Assembly (NCBI RefSeq): GCF_014280935.1
Contig: NZ_JACLZI010000035.1
Coordinates: 62,001-126,000 of the forward strand
Direction: 5' to 3'
DNA from: Aquibacillus kalidii
GTDB lineage: Bacteria; Bacillota; Bacilli; Bacillales; Amphibacillaceae
Length of the DNA stretch: 64,000 bases
Shown piece by piece: positions 45,341-54,765 of this stretch. Below the pieces are notes generated by a model, which worked only from the letters and a program-made list of their open reading frames with translations, was not told where the DNA came from and made no database searches. How positions within the stretch are numbered: the first letter of the stretch is position 1; each line of letters begins with the position of its first letter. A program made the translations under genes and the position numbers.

Positions 45341-45376
45341 AAAAGCACCCCACAGTATAAATACTACGGAGTGCTC
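45341..45376 (-). terminator. Probable terminator after GH26
   Basis: AGCACCCCACAGTAT and ATACTACGGAGTGCT form an imperfect stem next to the GH26 stop, with TTTTC following on the minus strand. Confidence 0.6.
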
Positions 45377-45381
45377 CATCG

Positions 45382-48300
45382 TTAATTTTGCAACTTCTTC
45401 TTTCTAGTTAGTAAGAAGGCTATTCCCCCAAAAACTAACATTAATAAACCTAACACAATCCAATTGAACTGACTAGTCGCAGTATCTGGTAATTGATCAT
45501 TACCAGAGTTACCTACCAAATCATCAGCTATTTCAAAAACACCATAAGTACTAAAGTGCTCTACTTCAGCTACAACTTCACCTGTCTTTTTATTGTATGA
45601 AACAGGAGTGATAAATTCTTTCTTTACTCCTTTTCCATCAATAAACACAACTTTAAGGTCTTCCCAATTGTTAACTTTGTCAGGATTAACCTTAAAAGTC
45701 AATGTAATCGGATTATCATTGAAATTAGTTATTTCTTTTCCATCAGATAAAAGTCTGAAGTCGATGATCTGACTTAAAGCATCTTTATTTTTATTCGCTA
45801 CTTTTTCGGTTACTTCTCCAAATATAAACTCAATATTTCCTTTTCCTTTTATTAGAGAAACAGGAAGTAAAGCAGTAACATTTCCATTGGTAAGTTGAAT
45901 CTTGTACCCAGATTCTAATTTATTGATTTCTCCCTTACTAATCTTCACTCTTTTAGCAACTTGTTCAAAAGAGTACACTTCGCTTGTATCGTTTCTAACT
46001 AAAGTTGACTCGTTAACTACTACCTCTTTAACTGGTTTTCCCAGCTTTTTTATCCCATCTGTTTGTGGTTGCTCCGAGCTACCCGTTCCTGGACTTTCTG
46101 TTTCTGGTTCCTCCGAACTACCACTTCCCGGATTTTCTGTTTCTGGTTCCTCCGAACTACCACTTCCCGGATTTTCTGTTTCTGGTTCCTCCGAACTACC
46201 GCTTCCCGGATTTTCTGTTTCTGGTTTCACAACCTCTTCTAAACTAGATACTATTTGTATATAGTCGATATACACATTGGTAACTCCTTCAGTACCAGCT
46301 GGTGCAAAGAACTCTATTCCAATCTCCTGAACTGAATCTTTTACTGCTAGCTCAGTAATATCGAATTCGATATTTGTATAACCATCAGCATTAATACTCA
46401 CTTCACCAGAATCAGTCCATGCCCAATCGCCTCCTGTTTTAATAAACAGTTTTGCGAATAGAGGATTTTCCCCAATAGTTCCTGTATTATCATACTTTAA
46501 ACTAGCAACCACAAAATTGTATCCCTCTAAATTATAGCCTTTCGTTTTCTTGAATTCTGATTTAGCACCTTCTCCAAGAGCTACGGTAAGTTTCGCGTTA
46601 CCCTCTTCAATAATCGCGTTTCCACCCGCAAATCCTTCAAGGTCAGATTCGAAACTGAAGTTAAGCGGTTCTACTTCTTTTGGGTCATCTTCTATATCTG
46701 GAGCAGATGGAACATCCGGTGCATTTTCATCACGAACAGCTTGCAAATCATCTAAATAAATGGAACTTTCAACTTGATTACCACCAGAATACAGAGCAAA
46801 TTCCGCTACATTCTTAAGCCTTTTTGCATCAATAATCGCAGATTGATTTGACTCCCAATGGGCTGGTGCAAAATCACTATACGGTATCGTAATTATTTCT
46901 TCATGAGTTTGCTCCAAGTCAACCTGAGCCTCAAAGCTCACTCCGCCTATCTTGATTTGTATCGTTAATTCGTTACCAGGTAAACTTTCATTCTTTAACC
47001 ACAATTGAAAAGCATTCGTTCCTGTCCAATCAACTCCTCCAAGAGAAGTTTGTCGTCCTCCATAACCCATGCTACCTACAGTAAAATCAAACTTCATTCC
47101 ATAGTTTCCGCTATTTTTGAATTCTTCAGACATAGATACAGGAACGGAGTCACCATTGCTTGAATAGGAATTACTTAGCAAAGTATCATCGCCCATGTAC
47201 CCTTCAAAGTCATCAACTAGCAAAGGATTCTCCGGAGCTTCTACATATGAATTTAGCAATTCTATATTATCTATGTAAATTGCTTCCGTAAGATCTAGGC
47301 CACTCCCAACTAAAGAAATCGCTAAACTATTAGCATTGTCTATTAAAGTTTGATCAGTCAAATCAACTGAAACTGGATATTTGTAATAGTCTACACCTTC
47401 AACTGTTACCATTTCAAGATCCGCAACATTTGCTATAGTTGAATTCTGTCCAAACTTTTCCGTCCAGTCTGGTGGAAGCTGTACAACACCCCTTACACTT
47501 GCACCTTCAGTTCCAACACTGACAGGGAGTAATGTTTCAAATTTCACTCGGTTCACTTTCGATAAATTAACGTCAGTTAAATCAGTAAGCTCTAATTTTA
47601 GTTCTTGCCATGTTTCAGAAATGCCCATTCCCGATACTTGGAATTTAACTTTTCCATCTCCATTTATTGTAGCATGCTCAAACGCTGTCACTTCAGCATC
47701 CGGCCAAGTTCCATTAGTTTTAATACTGCCTATATTTTCATCAAATGTATATTTCTTAATAGAAATCTCTGAAGCCTTGACAAATAACTTTAACTCTTTT
47801 GTTTCTACGTCTCCACTAGATTTTATTACCTTCACAGTCACATAAGTTACCCCACCATTAACAGAGGCAGAAGGTGTCCACTCCGCGGAATAGTATCCAT
47901 GATCATCAAGAGTCAGTTCATGTTCTAGGTCAGATCCTTCTTCTACATACACAACGTTAGAAGGAGTATCATTTAACACTCTAACACGAATCGTAGTGGG
48001 TACAGCTTTAATAGTAGAACCTGAAACAGGCGAAGCTACATTTACGACTGGAGACTCAGTAGCCACTTTAGTATCAATGTGCTCCGCAGTGAAAATTTGT
48101 CCCTTTACTTCATCACGAAACGCAGTAAAGGCGTCAGCTTCAAATTTTATAAAATTAGGTAACAACTCATGGTCCCCACCTAAATCTCCATTCACATCTT
48201 TATAAGGCACATACATATTATTCGGCCAACCAAAATTCGCCCACGTTTGCATATATGCTATGTTTCTTGCTTTGTCGTCCGCTTTGATGGCATCTAGTAA

Positions 48301-49320
48301 TCTGGTGTACCAATCTAGTGTATTCCCAGATTCGTTAATACCTTGAGCACTGTAACCATACTCTGTTAAAGCGGCTATTTTCCCTTTTTCTGTAGCTAGG
48401 TCTACTAACATACCTAAGTCTTTTACTACACCATTAATCCAAGAATCACTACCCGCACTACCTTTATCGTCATAGCTATCAACACCGATGATGTCTACAT
48501 ATTCATCACCAGGATACGTTCTCATATAACGATCAACGTCACCGCCATACCCACCTCCTGGAGAATAACCATAAAGAATATTATGAACATCTTTTTCATC
48601 TCTTAAATATTCAACAGTATAACGGAAGATAGCTTTATATTGTTCCGTAGTAGTTGTGGAAGCTCCCCACCAGAACCAACTACCATCTTGTTCGTGAAAT
48701 GGACGAAAAATAATCGGAATAGCATTTCCATTGCCATCCTCTACCGAATCCGCTAGAGTAGCAAGGTTATCCAACCACACATTAAATTCCGCGTGCTTCG
48801 AACCACCTGGCAGAATATTTTCTACGACACTTCCTGTTGTATCATTGTAATTACCACCAGTCACAAAATTAAGCGGGTGCATACTCAGCGTTATAATTCC
48901 ACCCAACTCATGCGCTTTTTCCATAGACGCTGCAACATTTTCAATACTTTGTTCAACGTTTCCTTCTACACCTGGCTTCTCTCTACCATAAATACTCCCT
49001 GTATCCCAACCAAATACCGCCGGGTAGTCTCCTACAGCATTTTTCACTTCTGATTGTTCGGAAGCTATACGAGGCGCTGCATTAGTAAGTGTTAACCCCT
49101 CGTCAATCGCGTGTTGTTGACCAAACAATATTTGTTGGCCACTGTTATCTCTAAAATAATCAAATAGTGCTCTAGTATAATCAGAAGCTTGTGAATCTAC
49201 TAGATTCATGTCTGAATCTACTGCTGCTGATACTGAATTTCCCCGGAAACCCATAGGCCAAGAAGAAAAGATCAATACAGCTACAAAAAGAATGGTAATA
49301 AATTTTTTAACCTTTCTCAT
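45382..49320 (-). CDS. Cell-wall-anchored multidomain GH26 beta-mannanase
   Basis: The protein has 1,312 residues. A signal peptide (MRKVKKFITILFVAVLIFSS) precedes the GH26 domain, about residues 37-400, with FRPFHEQDGSWFWWG (acid/base) and ALTEYGYSA (nucleophile). An Ig-like segment and three carbohydrate-binding-like modules follow: about 510-680 (YTFDENIGSI), 690-850 (DDFEGYMGDD) and 860-1020 (FSFESDLEGFAGG, CBM23/27-like). A linker has four copies of PETENPGSGSSEE (39-bp units at 46092-46247). A wall-proximal domain and LPDTATSQFNW, a membrane segment and RKKK complete the anchor. It cuts mannan at the surface. AGAAGGAGG precedes the ATG. Assignment of the second binding module (CBM11-like) is tentative. 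Confidence 0.92.
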   Translation of the reverse strand: MRKVKKFITILFVAVLIFSSWPMGFRGNSVSAAVDSDMNLVDSQASDYTRALFDYFRDNSGQQILFGQQHAIDEGLTLTNAAPRIASEQSEVKNAVGDYPAVFGWDTGSIYGREKPGVEGNVEQSIENVAASMEKAHELGGIITLSMHPLNFVTGGNYNDTTGSVVENILPGGSKHAEFNVWLDNLATLADSVEDGNGNAIPIIFRPFHEQDGSWFWWGASTTTTEQYKAIFRYTVEYLRDEKDVHNILYGYSPGGGYGGDVDRYMRTYPGDEYVDIIGVDSYDDKGSAGSDSWINGVVKDLGMLVDLATEKGKIAALTEYGYSAQGINESGNTLDWYTRLLDAIKADDKARNIAYMQTWANFGWPNNMYVPYKDVNGDLGGDHELLPNFIKFEADAFTAFRDEVKGQIFTAEHIDTKVATESPVVNVASPVSGSTIKAVPTTIRVRVLNDTPSNVVYVEEGSDLEHELTLDDHGYYSAEWTPSASVNGGVTYVTVKVIKSSGDVETKELKLFVKASEISIKKYTFDENIGSIKTNGTWPDAEVTAFEHATINGDGKVKFQVSGMGISETWQELKLELTDLTDVNLSKVNRVKFETLLPVSVGTEGASVRGVVQLPPDWTEKFGQNSTIANVADLEMVTVEGVDYYKYPVSVDLTDQTLIDNANSLAISLVGSGLDLTEAIYIDNIELLNSYVEAPENPLLVDDFEGYMGDDTLLSNSYSSNGDSVPVSMSEEFKNSGNYGMKFDFTVGSMGYGGRQTSLGGVDWTGTNAFQLWLKNESLPGNELTIQIKIGGVSFEAQVDLEQTHEEIITIPYSDFAPAHWESNQSAIIDAKRLKNVAEFALYSGGNQVESSIYLDDLQAVRDENAPDVPSAPDIEDDPKEVEPLNFSFESDLEGFAGGNAIIEEGNAKLTVALGEGAKSEFKKTKGYNLEGYNFVVASLKYDNTGTIGENPLFAKLFIKTGGDWAWTDSGEVSINADGYTNIEFDITELAVKDSVQEIGIEFFAPAGTEGVTNVYIDYIQIVSSLEEVVKPETENPGSGSSEEPETENPGSGSSEEPETENPGSGSSEEPETESPGTGSSEQPQTDGIKKLGKPVKEVVVNESTLVRNDTSEVYSFEQVAKRVKISKGEINKLESGYKIQLTNGNVTALLPVSLIKGKGNIEFIFGEVTEKVANKNKDALSQIIDFRLLSDGKEITNFNDNPITLTFKVNPDKVNNWEDLKVVFIDGKGVKKEFITPVSYNKKTGEVVAEVEHFSTYGVFEIADDLVGNSGNDQLPDTATSQFNWIVLGLLMLVFGGIAFLLTRKKKLQN
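46092..46247 (-). repeat. 39-bp in-frame repeats encoding the GH26 linker
   Basis: GATTTTCTG/GACTTTCTG-type starts recur at 46092, 46131, 46170 and 46209 (39-bp steps), encoding 13-residue Pro/Gly/Ser/Glu units. The inner copies are nearly identical, so length variation is likely. Confidence 0.9.
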
Positions 49321-49757
49321 TTAAATCCTCCTTCTAAAAATATGATCTTGGTAGATACTCCATCTAAGTTTTTTTGATAAATTAGTTATTCAATTTAAGG
49401 AAGCGCTACCAAAATTATTATACTAGTTCTACATAAATAACGGAAGCGTTTTTATTTAAAAATTACCTTAACGATTACTTACTTCCCATTTCGCTTTATT
49501 CGTTGATATTATAGTGTTATTAATAAGATAACAATAAATGAAACTAACTTGTATTACAATTAATAACTTATATTTATTAATTATGTAAATTTTACGTTAA
49601 GGTTAATACCAATTTCCGTATAGTTTATAGGCTTATTTACATGTTTAATATACCAAACTTATTTATACCTACTAAAGTTCCACCATAATTATTTCCCTTT
49701 AACAAAAGTTTAAAGCACAGTCCATATATGGATTGTGCTTTATTTCGTATAGACCAA
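49321..49757. promoter_or_regulatory. GH26 upstream region
   Basis: Minus strand: a TATAAT-like -10 (TAGTATAATAATT, about 49417-49428) has no strong -35. The element TTGGTAGCGCTTCCT, about 49398-49412, is one base from a cre and lies just past the -10. A second CGGAAGCGTTTTT element is near 49441. The remaining 200 bases are AT-rich without a recognisable feature until the next terminator. Confidence 0.45.
49712..49741 (-). terminator. Terminator after the membrane chemoreceptor
   Basis: AAAGCACAGTCCAT pairs with ATGGATTGTGCTTT, one G-T mismatch, followed by T-rich sequence on the minus strand. Confidence 0.8.
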
Positions 49758-51635
49758 TCATTTATCAACTTCAAATTTGGAAAAGGCTTCCTCAAGAGAG
49801 TTAGCCATCGAAGAAAGCTCTTGTGACGATGCTAGTAACTCTTGCATGGAAGCATTTTGTTGTTCGGTAGCTGCCGCTATTTGTTCTATACTTTCAGAAG
49901 TACGTTCTGAAACAGCTATAATATCTTCAGCTGATACTAACATTTGATCCATCTTGTCGTTCGTTGTCAGGATAGTTTGACCAACATTGTTATTATGATC
50001 AGAAAGTATATCTACCGATTTTAGTATCCCCTCGAAGATACCTCCAACTTCATTTACCTTTTCAACCCCAACACTTACTGACTGTGTACTATTCTCCATC
50101 ATAACAACAGCGTCTTTTGTGTTACTGTTAGATTTATCAATAAGCTCTTGTATCTTTTTAGTAGCACCAGCTGTTTGCTCTGCCAATTTCCTTACTTCAG
50201 CCGCAACAACAGCAAACCCCTTACCATGTTCCCCTGCACGCGCAGCTTCAATTGTAGCATTCAATGCCAGTAAATTTGTTTGAGATGAAATATTACTTAT
50301 TAAATCAACAATCGCACCTATTTCTGTTGCATTATTACTAAGTGAATTGATAATAACCGCCACTTTTTCAACATTCATCTGAATATCTTTCATTTGTCCA
50401 ATTGAGTCTTCAACGTAATTAGAACCCCGATTAATGGTACCCTTAGTTTCAGATGTTAATGTTAACGTTTCTTGTATTTGTTCCGTAACTAGTGACAACT
50501 CTCTAGATGCAGATTGTATAGTCATATTTGTATTTTGAGATGTTCGAACTTGTTCTTCAGAACCCAAAGCAACTTCAGAAATAGTTGAAGCTATTTGCTC
50601 ATTCGCATGGGTTGTTACCTCTGCATTTTCTTTTAAAACATCTGACATTTCTGTAACAATACTTGTTGTTTTCAATAACTGAGAGATTGAGTTTTGTAAA
50701 TGATCAGCCATATCATTCAACACTTCGGCAATTTCACTAATTTCATCTTTCCCCTGTTTATCTAAGCGATTACCAACTAACTTTCCAGCTGCTAATCGCT
50801 TACAAAAGTCAACTGCCTCTTTTAACCTCGTCGTAATCATTTTACTAACTAATAGTATAAACACAATTGACAGAACAAGCGTAATAAACACGATCACAAC
50901 ATTTAAAATCATATTCGCGTTTGATCTGTCTTCCATCTCACCTCTTAACACAGTCCTATCTTCCATCATAACTTGCTTCAGTTGTTGTAATTGATCAATT
51001 GCGTAATTCCTCAGAGTCGTTGCTTGATTATGTAAATCTGTTTGAACGAAAATGTCTACACGTTCATTATTTTCTCTATATTCAGCCGTTGTCGGTAAAA
51101 CATCATTAACAAAAAAATCATCCATTTGGTTATTAAAACTCATTACTTTTTCAAATTTCTTTTTGTCATTCTCAGTAACGAATCGCTTTTCTATCTTGTT
51201 CGCTGATTCATTAAACAGATCCACTTGGTTTTGATAATCCTCTTCGGTTGTTTTCGGGTGTTGTTCTGTTAATATATCCGTAATAATGATATATTTTTGC
51301 TTAAAGATAGAAGCCATCTCCATTATTTCAATAGACGTATCACTTTTCACTTCTACCTCTTCCGAAAAATTCAAGAGACTTTTCATCGAATAACCAGTAA
51401 ATACAGATGATAGTAAAAATAAAACTAATATAAATCCAAATACAACTCCATACTTTTTCCCAATTTTGAAGTTATGAAATACCTTATGCACTCTATTACT
51501 ACCCTGCAACTTATATTTTTGGGGCTTTAGTTCCTGTCCAGATTCGTTCAAGTTACTGACTCCCCTGTTTATTTTCTCCCTGTTGATTAATTTATCCTTG
51601 AATGACCCGAACGTAACTTTCCATTTCTTCATCAT
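49758..51635 (-). CDS. Membrane-bound methyl-accepting chemotaxis protein
   Basis: The protein has 625 residues from ATG 51635, behind AAAGGAGG. About 65 residues of basic, Asn/Lys/Gln-rich cytoplasmic sequence precede the first membrane helix ([20 protein letters not shown]). This is an unusual extension; most receptors start at the helix. A four-helix-type extracellular domain (about 90-240) precedes the second helix ([20 protein letters not shown]), a HAMP region and the signalling domain with [20 protein letters not shown] and [19 protein letters not shown]. The promoter region carries the operator shared with the mannan genes, suggesting it senses mannan breakdown products or their receptors. 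Confidence 0.92.
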   Translation of the reverse strand: MMKKWKVTFGSFKDKLINREKINRGVSNLNESGQELKPQKYKLQGSNRVHKVFHNFKIGKKYGVVFGFILVLFLLSSVFTGYSMKSLLNFSEEVEVKSDTSIEIMEMASIFKQKYIIITDILTEQHPKTTEEDYQNQVDLFNESANKIEKRFVTENDKKKFEKVMSFNNQMDDFFVNDVLPTTAEYRENNERVDIFVQTDLHNQATTLRNYAIDQLQQLKQVMMEDRTVLRGEMEDRSNANMILNVVIVFITLVLSIVFILLVSKMITTRLKEAVDFCKRLAAGKLVGNRLDKQGKDEISEIAEVLNDMADHLQNSISQLLKTTSIVTEMSDVLKENAEVTTHANEQIASTISEVALGSEEQVRTSQNTNMTIQSASRELSLVTEQIQETLTLTSETKGTINRGSNYVEDSIGQMKDIQMNVEKVAVIINSLSNNATEIGAIVDLISNISSQTNLLALNATIEAARAGEHGKGFAVVAAEVRKLAEQTAGATKKIQELIDKSNSNTKDAVVMMENSTQSVSVGVEKVNEVGGIFEGILKSVDILSDHNNNVGQTILTTNDKMDQMLVSAEDIIAVSERTSESIEQIAAATEQQNASMQELLASSQELSSMANSLEEAFSKFEVDK

Positions 51636-51670
51636 AGAGACGCCTCCTTTAATTGCCACTTAAACCCTAT

Positions 51671-51713
51671 TATGAAAACGGCTAAAAAATATTTATTAAG
51701 TTATCCATAAAGT
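51671..51713 (-). promoter_or_regulatory. Shared operator and cre-like element upstream of the membrane chemoreceptor
   Basis: AAGTTATCCATAAAGT at 51698-51713 matches AAGTTATCGATAACTT at 13 of 16. ATGAAAACGGCTAAA at 51671-51685 shares its first ten bases with the cre sites at 40613 and 28846. Both lie within 80 bp of the start codon. Confidence 0.5.
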
Positions 51714-51784
51714 TATATTAACTTAATAATTCGTAAAAATAAAGTGTTATTTTGTCGATCTAGCACAGGCGAACTAGCAGACCT

Positions 51785-52038
51785 ATTTAACTATTCATGA
51801 GGTTAACACAGTTATTAAAATCCTGATTGGAATAGTATTATTTTCATTACCTAGGGAACCAAGAGACACTCCAAAAATAAGCTATACACTTAATATGTAT
51901 ATCAATTAAGATCCAGATGAATATTTCGGTGGATAGAATTTAACAAATCAAGAACTATTATCCACGGATATACCAGGCATCCCAACACCAATTGATAGAT
52001 CAGCGATGGAAGTATGGAAACTTACCTATACAAAATAA
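51785..52038 (+). pseudogene. Decayed coding remnant, unidentified
   Basis: A frame reads through a hydrophobic start (VIKILIGIVLFSLPREPRD), then SYTLNMYIN-stop-DPDEYFGG-stop-NLTNQELLSTDIPGIPTP and IDRSAMEVWKLTYTK, ending at TAA 52036-52038. Two in-frame stops break it. The composition looks protein-like, as if a small secreted or membrane protein had decayed. I do not recognise the family. A 34-codon frame from ATG 52041 follows without a ribosome site. Confidence 0.35.
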
Positions 52039-52118
52039 ATATGAATAAGCCTGATAAAAAGCTTTTAACTAATATCAAAAAAGATGTAATGGATAGAATG
52101 CGGTTGGATAAGCGTACT

Positions 52119-52172
52119 TTACTAAACTATGAAAGCGGTGGGTGATTACCCACCGCTTTCATAGTTTAGTAA
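52119..52172. terminator. Perfect 25-bp hairpin with 4-nt loop
   Basis: The 25 bases 52119-52143 are exactly the reverse complement of 52148-52172, with loop GATT. The inner part AAAGCGGTGGGT/ACCCACCGCTTT resembles a bidirectional terminator; the outer TTACTAAACTATG/CATAGTTTAGTAA extends it well beyond the usual length. It lies between two decayed coding stretches. Confidence 0.7.
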
Positions 52173-52335
52173 CTAATTTGATAAAGTCGAGCACTATTTA
52201 CTACTGGATGCTTAATAGTTAAAACCCCTGATTCCGAATGGTATGGATGAAAAATGTAATAATTGAATTTTCCACTTTCTAGAATTCCAAATATAAGATA
52301 TAAATCATTTTCTTGTATATTTAAAATTTAGACAT
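52166..52335 (-). pseudogene. Small frameshifted gene, unidentified
   Basis: ATG 52335 has a good AAAGGAG site (52344-52350) but meets a stop after four codons (MSKF). Adding one T to the TTTT run restores a 57-residue product that continues NIQENDLYLIFGILESGKFN and ends PVVNSARLYQISY at 52166. The protein-like composition and placed ribosome site suggest a real gene with a one-base deletion, or a sequencing error in a homopolymer. The family is not recognised. The stop lies inside the 25-bp hairpin. Confidence 0.45.
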
Positions 52336-52454
52336 TATTTGATCTCCTTTTTTTTAAGCGGTTCATAAATATCATTAACTCCTACATTCTTTTATTTATA
52401 CCTTTAATTGACTTCATATTTTTTACTAATCACTACAACCTTATTTATAAAAAT

Positions 52455-52503
52455 ATGAGATCCCTCAAATAGGAAGTAAATCTTTTTTTCCTCAGGATCT
52501 CAT
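52455..52503 (-). terminator. Weak terminator candidate after the ABC exporter
   Basis: ATGAGATCC and GGATCTCAT pair around a long A/T-rich interior, just beyond the exporter stop. Confidence 0.4.
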
Positions 52504-52516
52504 TATAGAAAAGTCA

Positions 52517-54313
52517 TTAACTTACCGCTTCTGATGCCGACTTCATACGGTAGAATTCTCCTCGATTAGCAAGTAATTCTTCATACGTACCTACTTCTAC
52601 ACATTCACCATTTTTCATAACAACAATTCGATCTGCATCACGAATAGTAGATAATCGATGGGCAACAATAAATGTCGTTCTCCCCTTAATCAATTCCTTC
52701 ATTGAATCTTGGATGAGCTTCTCAGAAATATTGTCTAGAGCAGAGGTCGCTTCATCTAAAATAATCATTTGTGGGTTGCGGATAAACGCTCTAGCTATTG
52801 CAATTCGTTGACGTTGCCCACCAGACATTCGATCACCATGTTCTCCTATTTTTGTATCTAATCCTTCTGGTAAATCTGCAATAATATCCCTAAGATTAGC
52901 CATTTCCACCGCTTGTTGAAGCTGTTCTTCGGTAACTTCAGCCAGGCCATACGCAATGTTTTCTCTTATGGAGCCAGAAAATAATATTGTATTCTGTGGT
53001 ACTACAGCCAGTTTCCTACGATATTTAACCATACTTAAATCATCCATTGGAATATCATCGATAATAATTCGACCATTCGTCGGTCTGTAAAAACCTGTTA
53101 TTAAATTGAGGATAGTTGATTTACCTGCACCAGATTCACCTACAAAAGCAATACATTCACCTGGTTTCACTTGCAAATTAAAATCACTCAATACATGTTT
53201 AGCTGTGTCTTTATATCTAAAATCAACCTGTTCAAATGCAACCTCCCCTCGGAAATCCCTTAATTTGGTTTTCCCTTGGTATTCTTGTGTTTCTTTTGCA
53301 AAAAGAATCTCCGAAACAGAATGAACAGATTCAAATCCTTTTGCCAATTGCGGATAGATATTAATAACCCCTGATATAGACATCAAAATTTGCGTGAAAT
53401 ATGTTTGGTATAAAACTACATCCCCAATAGGAATCGACCCATTGTAAGCTAAGTACACCGTAAACAATAAACATAATACCTGGAATAACTGAAATGACAC
53501 CCAGTTACTAGCTCCAAAGAAAGCTTCTGTAATATCAAGCCTATACCCTTTCCCTCTAACATTGTGTAGTAAAGAATCCACTTTGTTAATCTCCACTTGC
53601 TCTAAGCCATGCGCTCTCGTTACAGGAATCATTTCTACAGTTTCCGCTACTTGCCCTGACATTTCTTCTACTTCGTGCCTAAACTCTCTATTTCTGCTAT
53701 TCAGCTTCCCTTTGAAAAAGTAGACAATTAGAATAGAGATTGGTATAGCTACAATAAAAAAGGAAACAACGGTCCAACTTCTACTAGCTGTCACCGCTAT
53801 TGCCACAATCACGTTCATAAAAGCCGGAAGTACACCCATCATCGTTTGTTTAGACATAATCTCAATCATCTCTACATCACGAAGCACCTTCGCCTGAAGC
53901 TTACCGGATCTAAGTTCACCGTGATAAGAGATCGATAAGTGTTGAAGCTTACGAACTAATGTACTCCTTAACCCGGCCTCTACATGTCGAATAGCCTTAC
54001 TCATAAAACCAATATGCAGCATCTGACTCGGAAGATTCTGTATAATGACAACTGTAAGCACTATGACATTTATCCAAAGGACTGACATTTCATGTTTACC
54101 TGGCTCAGCTGCAAAGTTTATTAAATTCGCCGTCACGATCGGTAATATCCATACCGGAGAATGCTTCAATAGAAAGAATATAAAGGAGATAAATAGCTTA
54201 ATATAATGCCCTCTATAAAACATGTGTAACGTTCTAAACGTTTTACCTTTAATATCCTGTTGCTCCTCAAAGCGTTTTTCAAAATCTAAAGAAATACCTT
54301 TTTCATCTGACAT
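52517..54313 (-). CDS. ABC exporter, fused permease and ATPase (MsbA/BmrA type)
   Basis: The protein has 598 residues. Six membrane helices lie in the first 330, then an ATPase with Walker A GESGAGKST, signature MSGGQRQRIAIARAF, Walker B MIILDEATSALD and the His in IVAHRLSTIRD. It is a half-transporter that should dimerise and export a lipid, drug or peptide. AGGAGG precedes the ATG. It is divergent from the alpha-galactosidase gene. No link to polysaccharide use is evident beyond position. Confidence 0.92.
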   Translation of the reverse strand: MSDEKGISLDFEKRFEEQQDIKGKTFRTLHMFYRGHYIKLFISFIFFLLKHSPVWILPIVTANLINFAAEPGKHEMSVLWINVIVLTVVIIQNLPSQMLHIGFMSKAIRHVEAGLRSTLVRKLQHLSISYHGELRSGKLQAKVLRDVEMIEIMSKQTMMGVLPAFMNVIVAIAVTASRSWTVVSFFIVAIPISILIVYFFKGKLNSRNREFRHEVEEMSGQVAETVEMIPVTRAHGLEQVEINKVDSLLHNVRGKGYRLDITEAFFGASNWVSFQLFQVLCLLFTVYLAYNGSIPIGDVVLYQTYFTQILMSISGVINIYPQLAKGFESVHSVSEILFAKETQEYQGKTKLRDFRGEVAFEQVDFRYKDTAKHVLSDFNLQVKPGECIAFVGESGAGKSTILNLITGFYRPTNGRIIIDDIPMDDLSMVKYRRKLAVVPQNTILFSGSIRENIAYGLAEVTEEQLQQAVEMANLRDIIADLPEGLDTKIGEHGDRMSGGQRQRIAIARAFIRNPQMIILDEATSALDNISEKLIQDSMKELIKGRTTFIVAHRLSTIRDADRIVVMKNGECVEVGTYEELLANRGEFYRMKSASEAVS

Positions 54314-54765
54314 AATGTCCCTCCTACCCTCTTAAGCAGTTCACTATCCACAATTAAGTCATAGGGATTTAAAAAAATAACAAAACAAACAAAATGATGT
54401 TGATGTTCAAATTTTAAAAATCTATTATTCCTGAATTTTTTAGCATAATTACATCATTTGATATTTATTATATTAACTACACCGAACAATAAAGTCCACT
54501 AATTTTTCTGAAATATTTTAATATTTATGATAACAAAAATAACAAATTATTTTTTTGAGAGGTGCATCATAAAGGTATGAAAAAATATAGGTTTATATGG
54601 TATAGAGTAGAAATTATTATATCTTGTTCAGATATACTTTGACATCTCCGCAAATTTTTCTTAAGATAAAATGTAAGGTAATCGATAACTTAATTGTCGT
54701 CCCTGATATATTTTGAAAGGGATTTCATTTATGGTTATTAGACGTCTAATCGAGAGGTGAAGCAT
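54314..54765 (+). promoter_or_regulatory. Exporter/GH36 divergent region with GH36 promoter and operator
   Basis: For GH36: TTGACA about 54638-54643, a 17-bp spacer and TAAGAT, then AGGTAATCGATAACTT (54676-54691), 14 of 16 with the shared operator. The 14 bases 54681-54694 are identical to 45207-45220 before the epimerase gene. The rest of the 450 bases is AT-rich with nothing recognisable. Confidence 0.6.

Noticed and set aside
45902-46264. Long plus-strand frame opposite the GH26 linker
   Set aside because: It is created by the antisense of the in-frame 39-bp repeats; no ribosome site, and GH26 is clearly the coding strand.
49550-49575. Sixth copy of the shared operator near ATTAATAACTTATA
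   Set aside because: Only one half-site matches; in this AT-rich stretch it is likely chance.
52041-52145. 34-codon frame MNKPDKKLLTNIKKD...
   Set aside because: No ribosome binding site, ends inside the 25-bp hairpin, and too short to judge.
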